Assembly (NCBI GenBank): GCA_045650565.1
Contig: JAZRRG010000006.1
Location: 1 to 39,552 of the forward strand
DNA length: 39,552 nucleotides
Reading direction: 5' to 3'
Source: SIG565 sp045650565
GTDB lineage: Bacteria; Bacillota; Clostridia; Oscillospirales; Acutalibacteraceae
In this document: piece by piece, positions 24,036 through 31,929 of the stretch
Numbering within the stretch: position 1 is the first letter of the stretch
Layout of the letters: every line of letters begins with the position of its first letter
Notes under the pieces: model-generated
Database searches by the model: none
What the model was told of the DNA's origin: nothing
The model's input: the letters and a program-made list of their open reading frames with translations, nothing else
Position numbers and translations under genes: made by a program

Positions 24036-24064
24036 TTGACAAAATTAGAGTTTAGTGTTAAAAT
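24036..24064 (+). promoter_or_regulatory. Promoter of the trpB T-box transcript
   Basis: Perfect -35 TTGACA (24036-24041), 17-base spacer, -10 TAAAAT (24059-24064). The predicted start is near 24071, at the beginning of the T-box leader. Confidence 0.85.
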
Positions 24065-24070
24065 TAACGA

Positions 24071-24328
24071 CAATAAACCTTTGAGAAAGAATAGTAGTTT
24101 TTTCCTTGCTTTTTAGAGAGCTGCAGATGGTGGAATTGCGGTAAGATAAGGGCTAAACGAATGGGCTTTTGAGGGCGGACCGAAAACTCCAGTAGGCTCC
24201 GACGGGGTGTGCTTCCGTTAACACAAGCACCACGTATGTCGGTACGTGCAGTTATGTTTATTCTATTTTGGGTGGCATAAGCAAGATTTTAAAATCTTGT
24301 CCCATAAGGGACAGGATTATTTTTATTT
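24071..24328 (+). promoter_or_regulatory. Tryptophan T-box riboswitch
   Basis: This leader senses uncharged tRNA-Trp and allows readthrough into trpB. The stem I elements AGAGAGCTGCAGATGG (from 24115) and AGTAGGCTCCGACGG (24192-24206, the usual AGTAGG..GACGG block) are visible. The specifier is GAA-TGG-GCTTTTGAG with UGG at 24162-24164, the Trp codon. The T-box core GGGTGGCA is at 24270-24277; its UGGC can pair with the GCCA end of tRNA-Trp, whose discriminator is normally G. The 3' half of the core (ATAAGC) departs from the consensus ACCGCG. The competing terminator is at 24293-24328. Confidence 0.9.
24293..24328 (+). terminator. T-box terminator stem
   Basis: AATCTTGTCCC (24293-24303) pairs with GGGACAGGATT (24308-24318), with one G-U pair and an ATAA loop, followed by ATTTTTATTTT. 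It is the OFF state of the T-box. Confidence 0.85.
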
Positions 24329-24339
24329 TAGGTGATAAT

Positions 24340-24372
24340 ATGTTTATTTTGAAAAAACGATGGCGTAGTTGA
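24340..24372 (+). CDS. Possible 10-residue leader peptide with a Trp codon
   Basis: ATG at 24340 is preceded by AGGTGA and opens the frame MFILKKRWRS-stop, with a single TGG at 24361-24363. It lies between the T-box terminator and trpB, and is followed by a small GTTGA/TCAAC hairpin (24368-24380). It could be a regulatory peptide that adds a translational Trp check, or chance. Support is limited to position, ribosome-binding-like sequence and the Trp codon. Confidence 0.3.
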   Translation: MFILKKRWRS

Positions 24373-24414
24373 TTTTCAACCGAATCATTTTACATTTGAA
24401 AGGAAAAAACTATT

Positions 24415-25650
24415 ATGAACAACTACAGAGATTTTGACAATTATTTAAAGGAATACCCCGATAAAGATGGCTTTTTTGGTGAATTCGGCGGCTCATTTTT
24501 GCCGGATGAGCTAATTCCGGTATTTAAAGAAGCGGATGACTCATACGAGGCGATTTGCCATTCGGCACAGTTTATAAATGAGCTTCGCCGCATTAGAAAA
24601 GAATTCCAAGGCAGACCCACACCCGTTTACCATTGTGAGCGTTTATCAAAGAAATTCGGCAACTGCCAAATTTACCTAAAGCGTGAAGATTTAAACCACA
24701 CCGGTGCACATAAATTAAATCACTGTATGGGCGAGGGCTTGCTTGCAAAATATATGGGCAAGAAAAAGCTTATCGCCGAGACGGGTGCCGGTCAACACGG
24801 TGTTGCTATAGCCACTGCTGCTGCATACTATGGCATGGAATGCGATGTTTATATGGGCGAAGTAGATATTGAAAAGCAAAAGCCCAATGTTATAAGAATG
24901 AAAATGCTGGGCGCTAATGTAATACCCGTAACGCACGGACTCAAAACCCTCAAGGAAGCAGTTGATGCAGCGTTTGAAGCATATTTAAAAGAGTACAAGG
25001 ATGCAATTTACTGCATCGGCTCGGCGCTCGGTCCACATCCCTTTCCAAAAATGGTGCGTGATTTTCAATCGGTTATCGGATATGAGGCACGTGACCAGTT
25101 TTTAGAGATGACGGGTATTATGCCCGATGCTATTTGTGCGTGTGTGGGCGGCGGCTCCAACTCGCTTGGTATGTTTACCCCATTCCTTGCCGACCCTGTT
25201 GAAATTTACGGAATTGAGCCGCTGGGTAAGGGTGAAAATATCGGTGACCACGCCGCAACAATGAAGTTTGGCACAAAGGGTAGACTGCACGGATTTGAAA
25301 GCTATCTCTTACAGGATGAAAACGGTGAGCCGTTACCTGTTTACTCAATAGCCAGCGGTCTTGACTACCCGGGTGTAGGTCCCGAACATGCACTGCTTCG
25401 AGATAAGGGCAGAGTTCACTACGAAACCGTAAGCGATGAGGAGGCAATGGAGGCGTTCTTCCTTCTTTGTCGCTACGAAGGTATCATTCCCGCCATTGAA
25501 AGCGCACACGCTCTGGCCTTTGCGATACGCTATGCCAAGGAGCATAAAAGCGGTTCAATACTTGTTTGTCTTTCAGGCAGAGGCGATAAGGATATTGATT
25601 ATGTATACGAAAATTATGGCTGTGGAGAAAAATTTAATTTAGGAAAATAA
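24415..25650 (+). CDS. trpB: Tryptophan synthase beta chain
   Basis: 411 residues, TrpB1-type. Condenses indole with serine to make tryptophan, using PLP. The PLP lysine lies in HTGAHKLNH near residue 100, ETGAGQHGVA and CVGGGSNSLGMF bind substrate and cofactor phosphate, and the C-terminal LSGRGDKD is conserved. The ATG follows GAAAGG. There is no trpA or other trp gene on either side: the gene has its own T-box and its own terminator. Either trpA lies elsewhere or the organism scavenges indole with TrpB alone. Confidence 0.97.
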   Translation: MNNYRDFDNYLKEYPDKDGFFGEFGGSFLPDELIPVFKEADDSYEAICHSAQFINELRRIRKEFQGRPTPVYHCERLSKKFGNCQIYLKREDLNHTGAHKLNHCMGEGLLAKYMGKKKLIAETGAGQHGVAIATAAAYYGMECDVYMGEVDIEKQKPNVIRMKMLGANVIPVTHGLKTLKEAVDAAFEAYLKEYKDAIYCIGSALGPHPFPKMVRDFQSVIGYEARDQFLEMTGIMPDAICACVGGGSNSLGMFTPFLADPVEIYGIEPLGKGENIGDHAATMKFGTKGRLHGFESYLLQDENGEPLPVYSIASGLDYPGVGPEHALLRDKGRVHYETVSDEEAMEAFFLLCRYEGIIPAIESAHALAFAIRYAKEHKSGSILVCLSGRGDKDIDYVYENYGCGEKFNLGK

Positions 25651-25654
25651 TGAC

Positions 25655-25688
25655 AATGCCGTCGGTTTTTGCGACGGCATTATTTTTA
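25655..25688 (+). terminator. trpB terminator
   Basis: AATGCCGTCG (25655-25664) and CGACGGCATT (25672-25681) form a 10-base stem, followed by ATTTTTAT. It lies directly after the trpB stop. Confidence 0.9.
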
Positions 25689-25706
25689 TATAATTATATA
25701 TAAGCA

Positions 25707-25735
25707 TTGACAAACTACTGTTTTTTTGGTTTAAT
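25707..25735 (+). promoter_or_regulatory. Promoter of aminotransferase-secD-secF
   Basis: TTGACA (25707-25712), 17-base spacer, TTTAAT (25730-25735). Confidence 0.75.
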
Positions 25736-25799
25736 AGACTATATGCAATTTTGTTTTTGGTATACACCCGAGGAGTCGGGTTTAATGGAGGCGATAGGT

Positions 25800-27077
25800 A
25801 TGCCAAGCTATTTAAATATGAGTCCTGCTGAGAGACTTGCAGAGCTCGAAAAGGTAAAAAAAGAATATTCCCATTTGAAAGGTATGGGGACCTCGCTTGA
25901 TATGACAAGAGGTAAGCCCGGATTTGACCAAATGGATGCCAGTAGTGAGATTTTTAACCTTGTAGGTAATAACACAGGGTATAAAAACTGCGAGGGTACC
26001 GACTGCCGCAACTACGGAGGTCTTGACGGTCTTATTGAACTTAAGCATCTTTTTTCACAAATTATGGGGGTTGACCACACGCAGATTATCGTAGGGGGTA
26101 ACTCCTCGCTTAATATGATGTTTGATACCATTGCTCAAGCGATGACCCACGGCTTTGGCGAAAAGCCCTGGCTTTTACAAAAAAATGTTAAGTTTATATG
26201 CCCCTCTCCGGGATACGATAGGCACTTCAGTATTTGTGAGCATTTCGGCATTGAGATGCTTCCTGTAAAGAACACCCCCTTTGGTCCCGATATGGATGCG
26301 GTTGAGGAGCTTATTAAGGACCCGAGCGTTAAGGGAATGTGGTGTGTACCAAAATACTCTAACCCCGAGGGTATAACCTACTCTGATGATACGGTACGCC
26401 GTTTAGCTGCGATGAAACCAGCTGCGAGTGATTTTAGGATTATGTGGGATAACGCCTACGCTATTCACGACCTTTATGATGATGGTGATACCCTGCTTAA
26501 CCTATACGAAGAATGTCTTAAGAACGGCACTGAGGATAATGTAATTATGTTCACATCCACATCAAAAATCACCTTCCCGGGTGCCGGTGTTGCCGCCCAA
26601 GCTGCAAGTCCTAAAAATGTTGAAATGCTTAAAAAACGTATGATGTACCAAACCATCGGTCCCGATAAGCTTAATCAGTTAAGACACGCAAGAATGTTCC
26701 CGAATTTTGATTTACTCAAAAGCCACATGCGTAACCACGCTGACATTCTTCGACCGAAATTTGAAGCGGTGCTGACACAGTTTAAAGAAAAGCTTGAGGG
26801 CAAGGATATAGCCCGCTGGACAACACCTAAGGGTGGTTATTTTATAAGCTTGAATGTTTTACCGGGCAGCGCAAAACAGGTTGAAAAGCTTTGTGCCGAG
26901 GCAGGTCTTAAGCTAACCTCGGTTGGTGCTACCTTCCCCTACGGAAATGACCCCGAAAACAGCAACATAAGAATTGCCCCATCTTACCCCTCGGTTGAAG
27001 CGGTAAGCAAGGCGTCTGAAATTCTTTGCTGTGCTGTAAAGCTGGCAGCACTCCAACAGCTTACGGCTGATAAATAA
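25800..27077 (+). CDS. PLP-dependent aminotransferase (PF12897 / MocR-like aminotransferase group)
   Basis: 425 residues from the ATG at 25800, chosen because GGAGG lies exactly eight bases upstream; an ATG 15 bases earlier is also possible (AGGAG nine to ten bases upstream). A fold-type I enzyme. The segment LDMTRGKPGFDQMD, then NYGGLDGLIELKHLFSQIMGV and VGGNSSLNMMFD, mark the class annotated as aspartate or alanine-glyoxylate-like aminotransferases. The Schiff-base lysine is in FTSTSKITFPGAGVA, and the carboxylate-binding Arg in SNIRIAPSYPS. The amino donor is not defined by sequence alone. A small ACCCG/CGGGT hairpin in the leader (25767-25781) encloses an AGGAG. secD follows 34 bases downstream. 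Confidence 0.88.
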   Translation: MPSYLNMSPAERLAELEKVKKEYSHLKGMGTSLDMTRGKPGFDQMDASSEIFNLVGNNTGYKNCEGTDCRNYGGLDGLIELKHLFSQIMGVDHTQIIVGGNSSLNMMFDTIAQAMTHGFGEKPWLLQKNVKFICPSPGYDRHFSICEHFGIEMLPVKNTPFGPDMDAVEELIKDPSVKGMWCVPKYSNPEGITYSDDTVRRLAAMKPAASDFRIMWDNAYAIHDLYDDGDTLLNLYEECLKNGTEDNVIMFTSTSKITFPGAGVAAQAASPKNVEMLKKRMMYQTIGPDKLNQLRHARMFPNFDLLKSHMRNHADILRPKFEAVLTQFKEKLEGKDIARWTTPKGGYFISLNVLPGSAKQVEKLCAEAGLKLTSVGATFPYGNDPENSNIRIAPSYPSVEAVSKASEILCCAVKLAALQQLTADK

Positions 27078-27111
27078 ACGAAATTATTTTAATAAAACTG
27101 GAGGAATAAAA

Positions 27112-28488
27112 GTGAAGTCAAAAAAGACAAGCAAGGCAACCTTTTTTGTGGTGCTATTTATCATATTAGCCCTCACATTTACTGCCTTTTTCGGTATTTC
27201 CAATTATTTTGGCGATACACGACTTATCTATATCAAGGGCGCCCAAGATATTCGTTGGGGTATTGATATAAGCGGTGGCGTTGAGGCGGTTTTCTCACCC
27301 GACAAGCAGGTTGATGAAATCACAAACGCCGATATGCAGTCGGCAAAAACAATTATCGAAAGGCGTTTGATGGCATACAACATAACCGACTATGAAGTCT
27401 ATGCCGATAACATAAGCAAGCAGGTTATTGTTCGCTTCCCGTGGGATGCCAATGAGACAAGCTTTGACCCGTTAAGCACGGTTGAAAAGCTTGGCAAGAC
27501 TGCCGTTTTATCGTTCTGCGCAAACACCGACAGCAGTGCCGTGCTTTTAAGCGGTTCTGCCGATATTGCTTCTGCATCGGTTGGTGTTTTGTCCGAAACA
27601 AACGAGTATGTTGTAAATCTGAAATTTACCAATTCCGGTATGAGCAAGTTTAAAACCGCAACGGGTAAATATTCACAAATTTCTATTTGGATGGATGATG
27701 AAATGCTCTCTGCCCCGTCTGTTTCAGAGCAAATCACAACAAACAACGCATATATTGAAGGCAACTTTACCGCCCAAACAGCACAAGAACTTGCCAATCA
27801 AATAAATGCAGGTTCCCTTCCCTTTGCCTTAACACCTGATAACAGTAAGCTGCAGGTCATCTCACCCACGCTTGGTGCAAACGCACTTAAGGTAATGGTT
27901 GTGGCAGGTGCTATCGCTTTCGCACTTGTTTGCTTGCTTATGATTCTCCGTTATCGTTTACCGGGTGTTGTTGTATCAATAGCACTTCTCGGACAACTGG
28001 CGGGTATGATTGCTTGTATCTCGGGTTATTTTGGCGGACTTGATAGTTTTACGCTCACCATCCCCGGTATTGCGGGTATTATACTCTCCATCGGTGTTGG
28101 TGTTGATGCTAACGTTATCGCATCCGAACGCATCCGTGAGGAGTTTAAAAACGGCAAGACCATTGACGGTGCTATCGCCTCGGGCTTTGATAACAGCTTT
28201 AATGCGGTGCTTGACGGAAACGTAACCATCGTTATTATAGCCGCAGTGCTTATGGGCGCCTTCGGTACTCCCGACAGCTTGCTTGCAAAGCTGTTCTCAC
28301 CCATTATGGCTTTGCTTGGCTCCTCTATTACAGGTTCGATTTATTCCTTCGGCTATACGCTCTTTATTGGTGTTATATTCAATCTTATAATGGGTATTTA
28401 CGCTTCCAAGCTTATGATGAAGAGTATTTCCCGTTTCAAGATTTTCCGTAAACCCTGGTTATTCGGAGGTGCAAAGAACAATGACTAA
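27112..28488 (+). CDS. secD: Protein translocase subunit SecD
   Basis: 458 residues, GTG start at 27112 with GGAGG seven bases upstream. SecD and SecF use the proton gradient to help pull secreted proteins out of SecYEG. One N-terminal membrane helix (residues 9-29) is followed by the periplasmic P1 region (GAQDIRWGIDISGGVEAVF, the D-x-x-GG signature) and a cluster of five helices near 260-450 with LMILRYRLPGVVVSIALLGQ and GVGVDANVIASERIREE. It overlaps secF by eight bases. Confidence 0.96.
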   Translation: MKSKKTSKATFFVVLFIILALTFTAFFGISNYFGDTRLIYIKGAQDIRWGIDISGGVEAVFSPDKQVDEITNADMQSAKTIIERRLMAYNITDYEVYADNISKQVIVRFPWDANETSFDPLSTVEKLGKTAVLSFCANTDSSAVLLSGSADIASASVGVLSETNEYVVNLKFTNSGMSKFKTATGKYSQISIWMDDEMLSAPSVSEQITTNNAYIEGNFTAQTAQELANQINAGSLPFALTPDNSKLQVISPTLGANALKVMVVAGAIAFALVCLLMILRYRLPGVVVSIALLGQLAGMIACISGYFGGLDSFTLTIPGIAGIILSIGVGVDANVIASERIREEFKNGKTIDGAIASGFDNSFNAVLDGNVTIVIIAAVLMGAFGTPDSLLAKLFSPIMALLGSSITGSIYSFGYTLFIGVIFNLIMGIYASKLMMKSISRFKIFRKPWLFGGAKNND

Positions 28489-29455
28489 ATTTAACATCGA
28501 TTTCAACAAAATTTTAAAATGGGCTGCCATTATTTATGCAGCAGTTATAATTGTAGGTATTGTTCTTACGTGTATATTCGGCGTTAAGCTTGATATAAAC
28601 TTTAGCGGCGGTACACGTCTTTCCTACACCTATACAGGCACTATAGAGGCCGCCAAGGTTGATGCCACGGTTGATAAGGCACTCGGTAGCGATGCTTCTG
28701 TTTCTTTGAGCGAAGATATAAGCGGTGCCACAAAGCAAATTGTTATAACGCTTCCCGGTAACAGCTCACTTTCAACCGAAAAGCAAACAGCTTTAACAAA
28801 ATCTCTTACTACCGATTTTAAGGACAACAACATTAAAAGCTATGATTCAAACTCGGTAAGCCCCACTATTGCGGGCACCTTCTTTGCAAAGAGCTTGGTA
28901 GCCGTGTTATTGGCAGGTATATTTGTTGTAATTTATGTTGGTATACGTTTCCGTAACATCGGCGGTGTTTCAGCCGCACTTACTGCCTTTGTGGCTTTAA
29001 TACTTGACTGTATTGTGGCTTTCCTTGCGTGTACTGTATTCCGTTTACCTGTCGACTCAAATCTTATCGCAGTTATATTAACACTTCTCGGTTATTCGCT
29101 TAACGATACCATCGTTATTTATGACCGTGTGCGTGAAAACCGCAAACTATATCCAAGTAAAAACATAGGCGAGCTTGTGAACGAAAGTATTAACTCGGTA
29201 ATGGTTCGTACAATCGTTACCACCATTACAACCATCGTGGCGGTTACAACAATTATTATTGTCGCTGAATTTTTTGGTCTTACAACACTTCGCAGCTTTG
29301 CAATTCCTATGGTATTCGGTCTACTTTCAGGTAGTATTTCCTCCTTGTTTATTTCAGGTCCCCTTTGGGTTAAATGGAAAAACTATGTTGCCTCCCATCC
29401 CGTGAAGGTTAAAAAACAAAAAACCAAAAAAAGCAAAAATAAAAAAAAGAAATAA
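28481..29455 (+). CDS. secF: Protein translocase subunit SecF
   Basis: 324 residues from the ATG at 28481, eight bases inside the secD end; GGAGG is 11 bases upstream. It shows an N-terminal helix, the INFSGGTRLSY signature of the periplasmic domain, then five helices with IRFRNIGGVSAALTAFVALILDCI and LTLLGYSLNDTIVIYDRVRENR, the proton-channel motif region. The C-terminus is a long lysine tail (KKQKTKKSKNKKKK). SecD and SecF are separate proteins here, not a fused SecDF as in Bacillus subtilis. Confidence 0.97.
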   Translation: MTKFNIDFNKILKWAAIIYAAVIIVGIVLTCIFGVKLDINFSGGTRLSYTYTGTIEAAKVDATVDKALGSDASVSLSEDISGATKQIVITLPGNSSLSTEKQTALTKSLTTDFKDNNIKSYDSNSVSPTIAGTFFAKSLVAVLLAGIFVVIYVGIRFRNIGGVSAALTAFVALILDCIVAFLACTVFRLPVDSNLIAVILTLLGYSLNDTIVIYDRVRENRKLYPSKNIGELVNESINSVMVRTIVTTITTIVAVTTIIIVAEFFGLTTLRSFAIPMVFGLLSGSISSLFISGPLWVKWKNYVASHPVKVKKQKTKKSKNKKKK

Positions 29456-29461
29456 TAAAAG

Positions 29462-29496
29462 CTCTCTTATTTCGGATGAAGTAAGAGAGTTTTTTT
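29462..29496 (+). terminator. Terminator after secF
   Basis: CTCTCTTA (29462-29469) pairs with TAAGAGAG (29482-29489) around a 12-base loop, followed by seven T. It lies just after the secF stop. Confidence 0.85.
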
Positions 29497-29545
29497 ATGA
29501 ATAATATCTTTTATTTTGCCATCAATAATATGGGGAGGAGATATT

Positions 29546-30055
29546 ATGAAAATTAAATACACACTATGGGGTATTGTTATTTGTACCGTTTTAGGAACGT
29601 TTTTACATTTCGCCTATGAGCTATCAGGCAAAAATATTATTGTAGGCATATTTTCGGCAATTAACGAAAGCATCTGGGAGCATTTAAAGCTGCTTTTTTA
29701 TCCGATACTGATTTTTTCTGTTTTTGAATATTTTTCTTTTGCTAAGGATATACCTTACTTTATACCATCACGTGTTAAGGGGCTTCTTTTAGGGCTTTTC
29801 TTTATAGTTTCCGCATATTACACATATAGCGGAGTTATCGGCAAAAATTACGATTTTATAAACATTCTGATTTTTATAGTTTCGGTAATTATTACCTTTT
29901 TATCTACAAACATTTTTATTAAGAACGGCTGCCACACAAAAAGTTTTAGCACCCCTGCCGCACTTATAACGGTGGCAATTTTGATAATTCTTTTTACAGT
30001 GTTTACTTTTAAACCCTTGCCGATAAATTTATTTGCCGACCCGACAGGTGTATAA
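29546..30055 (+). CDS. DUF6512-like integral membrane protein
   Basis: 169 residues from the ATG at 29546 with GGAGGAG five to six bases upstream. About five hydrophobic segments are predicted. Near the N-terminus it has FLHFAYELSGKNIIVGIFSAINESIWEHLKLLFYP, a well-conserved pattern (NES-WEHLKL) of the DUF6512 family found in clostridia. No function is known. It is a single gene with a terminator at each end and no clear promoter recognised. Confidence 0.75.
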   Translation: MKIKYTLWGIVICTVLGTFLHFAYELSGKNIIVGIFSAINESIWEHLKLLFYPILIFSVFEYFSFAKDIPYFIPSRVKGLLLGLFFIVSAYYTYSGVIGKNYDFINILIFIVSVIITFLSTNIFIKNGCHTKSFSTPAALITVAILIILFTVFTFKPLPINLFADPTGV

Positions 30056-30057
30056 AA

Positions 30058-30086
30058 AACGGGGCTTACAAAATGTAAGCCCCGTT
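30058..30086. terminator. Terminator between the DUF6512 gene and mntP
   Basis: AACGGGGCTTACA (30058-30070) pairs with TGTAAGCCCCGTT (30074-30086). The minus side has a clear T-run (GTTTTTTATA), so it is strongest for mntP, and it is usable in both directions. Confidence 0.9.
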
Positions 30087-30090
30087 AATT

Positions 30091-30660
30091 TTAGAAATTT
30101 ATAACACCTAAATGCTCAAGCAAAATTTTAATACCCATCAAGATAAGTATTGCGCCGCCCAAAAACTCGGCCTTGTTTTTATATCTTTGGCCGAATTTAT
30201 GACCTATTAAAACGCCAACAGCAGATAGCACAAAGGTTATAATGCCTATAAAGATAACCGCCCACCAAATATTAACCTCGGGCAATACTGCAAAGGTAAT
30301 TCCCACCGCCAAAGCATCCACGCTTGTGGCAAGTGCCATAACGAGCATTGTTCTAAAGCCGAAGGAGGCATCGTGGTTTTCCTCCTCACAACCGCACGAC
30401 TCTTTTATCATATTACCGCCGATTAAAGCAAGTAGTACCAATGCAACCCAGTGGTCTATAGGGGTTATGTACTTTTCAAACGATGAGCCGAGCAAAAAGC
30501 CGATTAACGGCATAAGCGCCTGAAATCCGCCAAACCACGCACCCGTTAAAACTAAATGACACGGTTTTAGCTTTGGCGCTGACAATCCCTTACATACGGC
30601 TACGGCAAAGGCATCCATTGAAAGCCCAACTGCTAAAATAAACAGTTCTAATACACTCAT
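30091..30660 (-). CDS. mntP: Manganese efflux pump MntP
   Basis: 189 residues from the ATG at 30658-30660 (MSVLELFILAVGLSMDAFAVAVCKGLS), the usual MntP start; the open frame extends further upstream through the promoter. Six membrane segments are visible. The family's duplicated acidic motifs are present: MDAFAVAVCKG in helix 1 and SVDALAVGITFA in helix 4. A short CGCEEEN loop follows helix 3. The protein exports Mn2+. It is divergent from ddh. Confidence 0.93.
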   Translation of the reverse strand: MSVLELFILAVGLSMDAFAVAVCKGLSAPKLKPCHLVLTGAWFGGFQALMPLIGFLLGSSFEKYITPIDHWVALVLLALIGGNMIKESCGCEEENHDASFGFRTMLVMALATSVDALAVGITFAVLPEVNIWWAVIFIGIITFVLSAVGVLIGHKFGQRYKNKAEFLGGAILILMGIKILLEHLGVINF

Positions 30661-30690
30661 ACAAAACACTTCCCCTAAAAAGGTTTTCTC

Positions 30691-30719
30691 ATTATAACAT
30701 TTATGCTTTACTGTGTCAA
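30691..30719 (-). promoter_or_regulatory. mntP promoter with overlapping inverted repeat
   Basis: Full-consensus TTGACA (30714-30719), 17-base spacer, TATAAT (30691-30696) on the minus strand. TTATGCT (30701-30707) and AGCATAA (30721-30727) flank the -35 box, giving a candidate operator. No yybP-ykoY manganese riboswitch fits in the ~30-base leader. Confidence 0.85.
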
Positions 30720-30732
30720 CAGCATAAAAATA

Positions 30733-30761
30733 TTGACAAAAAAGCAAACTAATTTTATTAT
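30733..30761 (+). promoter_or_regulatory. ddh promoter
   Basis: TTGACA (30733-30738), 17-base spacer, TATTAT (30756-30761). Divergent from the mntP promoter, with -35 boxes 13 bases apart. Confidence 0.8.
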
Positions 30762-30771
30762 AATAATTAAG

Positions 30772-30805
30772 GTTAGTCGAAACGCTTTCGAGCGTTTCGA
30801 CTAAC
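30772..30805 (+). other. Perfect hairpin at the 5' end of the ddh mRNA
   Basis: GTTAGTCGAAACGCT (30772-30786), TTCG loop, and the exact complement at 30791-30805: a 15-base stem. It begins a few bases after the predicted transcription start and is not followed by a T-run, so it is not a terminator. A 5'-end stabiliser or regulatory stem is likely. Confidence 0.75.
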
Positions 30806-30845
30806 TACAATCATTATTACTAAATAGTGGAAAGAAGATGATATT

Positions 30846-31820
30846 ATGAAAATAGCAATTTACGGCTACGGAAACCTGGGCCGTGGGGTCGAACTTGCCA
30901 TAAAGCAAAATGCTGATATGGAGCTATTCGGCGTTTTTACTCGTCGTGACCCTGCAAGTGTAAAAATCAACACCGATAGTGCCAAGGTATACCATGCCGA
31001 TGATATTTTAAAATACAGAAATGATATTGATGTGTTGATAATCTGCGGCGGCAGTGCAACCGATTTACCAAAAATGACACCTGCACTTGCCAAAGATTTT
31101 AATGTTATCGATAGCTTTGATACACATTCAGACATTCCCTTACATTTTGCAAATGTTGACAAGGCGGCAAGCATGCACCGAAACATTGCACTAATTTCAG
31201 CGGGCTGGGACCCCGGTATGTTTTCACTTAACCGTTTGTATGCATCCTCTATACTGCCTGATGGCAAGGACTATACCTTTTGGGGCAAGGGTGTAAGTCA
31301 GGGGCATTCCGATGCCATACGCCGTATTGACGGTGTTATTGATGCAAGGCAGTATACCTGCCCTGTAGAGAGTGCTCTTGAGAGTGTACGCCGAGGCGAA
31401 AACCCCGAGCTTACCACACGGCAAAAGCATACACGGCTTTGCTTTGTTGTAGCGGAGGAGGGCGCTGATAAGAAGCGCATAGAAAACGAAATTAAAACAA
31501 TGCCCAAATACTTTGCCGACTATGATACAACCGTTCACTTTATAACCAAAGAGGAGCTTATCAAAAATCACAGCGGCATACCGCATGGCGGCTTTGTTAT
31601 ACGTTCGGGTAAAACGGGAGGCGGTAATTCACATATAATTGAATATCGTTTAAAGCTCGATTCCAACCCCGAATTTACAGCGAGCGTGCTCTTATGCTAC
31701 GCCAGAGCAATTATGAAAATGAAATCACGTGGTGAAACGGGTTGCAAAACGGTATTTGATGTGCCACCCGCCGACCTATCTCCCTTATCCCGTGAAGAAA
31801 TGCTTAAATCCTTACTATAA
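30846..31820 (+). CDS. ddh: meso-Diaminopimelate dehydrogenase
   Basis: 324 residues, the normal size. Uses NADPH to aminate tetrahydrodipicolinate directly to meso-diaminopimelate, a one-step branch to lysine and the peptidoglycan cross-linking residue. The Rossmann motif is IAIYGYGNLGRGVE (GxGxxG), FTRRDP is the NADP-selective arginine loop, and AGWDPGMFSLNR, WGKGVSQGHSDAIRR and the PHGG segment are substrate-site signatures. The ATG lies about 75 bases after the predicted start, behind the 15-base hairpin. Single-gene unit. Confidence 0.96.
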   Translation: MKIAIYGYGNLGRGVELAIKQNADMELFGVFTRRDPASVKINTDSAKVYHADDILKYRNDIDVLIICGGSATDLPKMTPALAKDFNVIDSFDTHSDIPLHFANVDKAASMHRNIALISAGWDPGMFSLNRLYASSILPDGKDYTFWGKGVSQGHSDAIRRIDGVIDARQYTCPVESALESVRRGENPELTTRQKHTRLCFVVAEEGADKKRIENEIKTMPKYFADYDTTVHFITKEELIKNHSGIPHGGFVIRSGKTGGGNSHIIEYRLKLDSNPEFTASVLLCYARAIMKMKSRGETGCKTVFDVPPADLSPLSREEMLKSLL

Positions 31821-31826
31821 TCTTTA

Positions 31827-31859
31827 GAAACGCAGTGAAACACTGCGTTTCTTTTTTTG
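31827..31859 (+). terminator. ddh terminator
   Basis: GAAACGCAGTG (31827-31837) pairs with CACTGCGTTTC (31841-31851), then TTTTTTTG. Confidence 0.93.
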
Positions 31860-31929
31860 TTTCCCCGTTTTATAACTATATTATAATTTATGTTTTAGGG
31901 CATAGAATAAAACATAAGGGGAGATTTTT

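Noticed and set aside
30661..30690. yybP-ykoY manganese riboswitch before mntP
   Set aside because: The leader between the strong promoter and the start codon is only about 30 bases, too short for that riboswitch.
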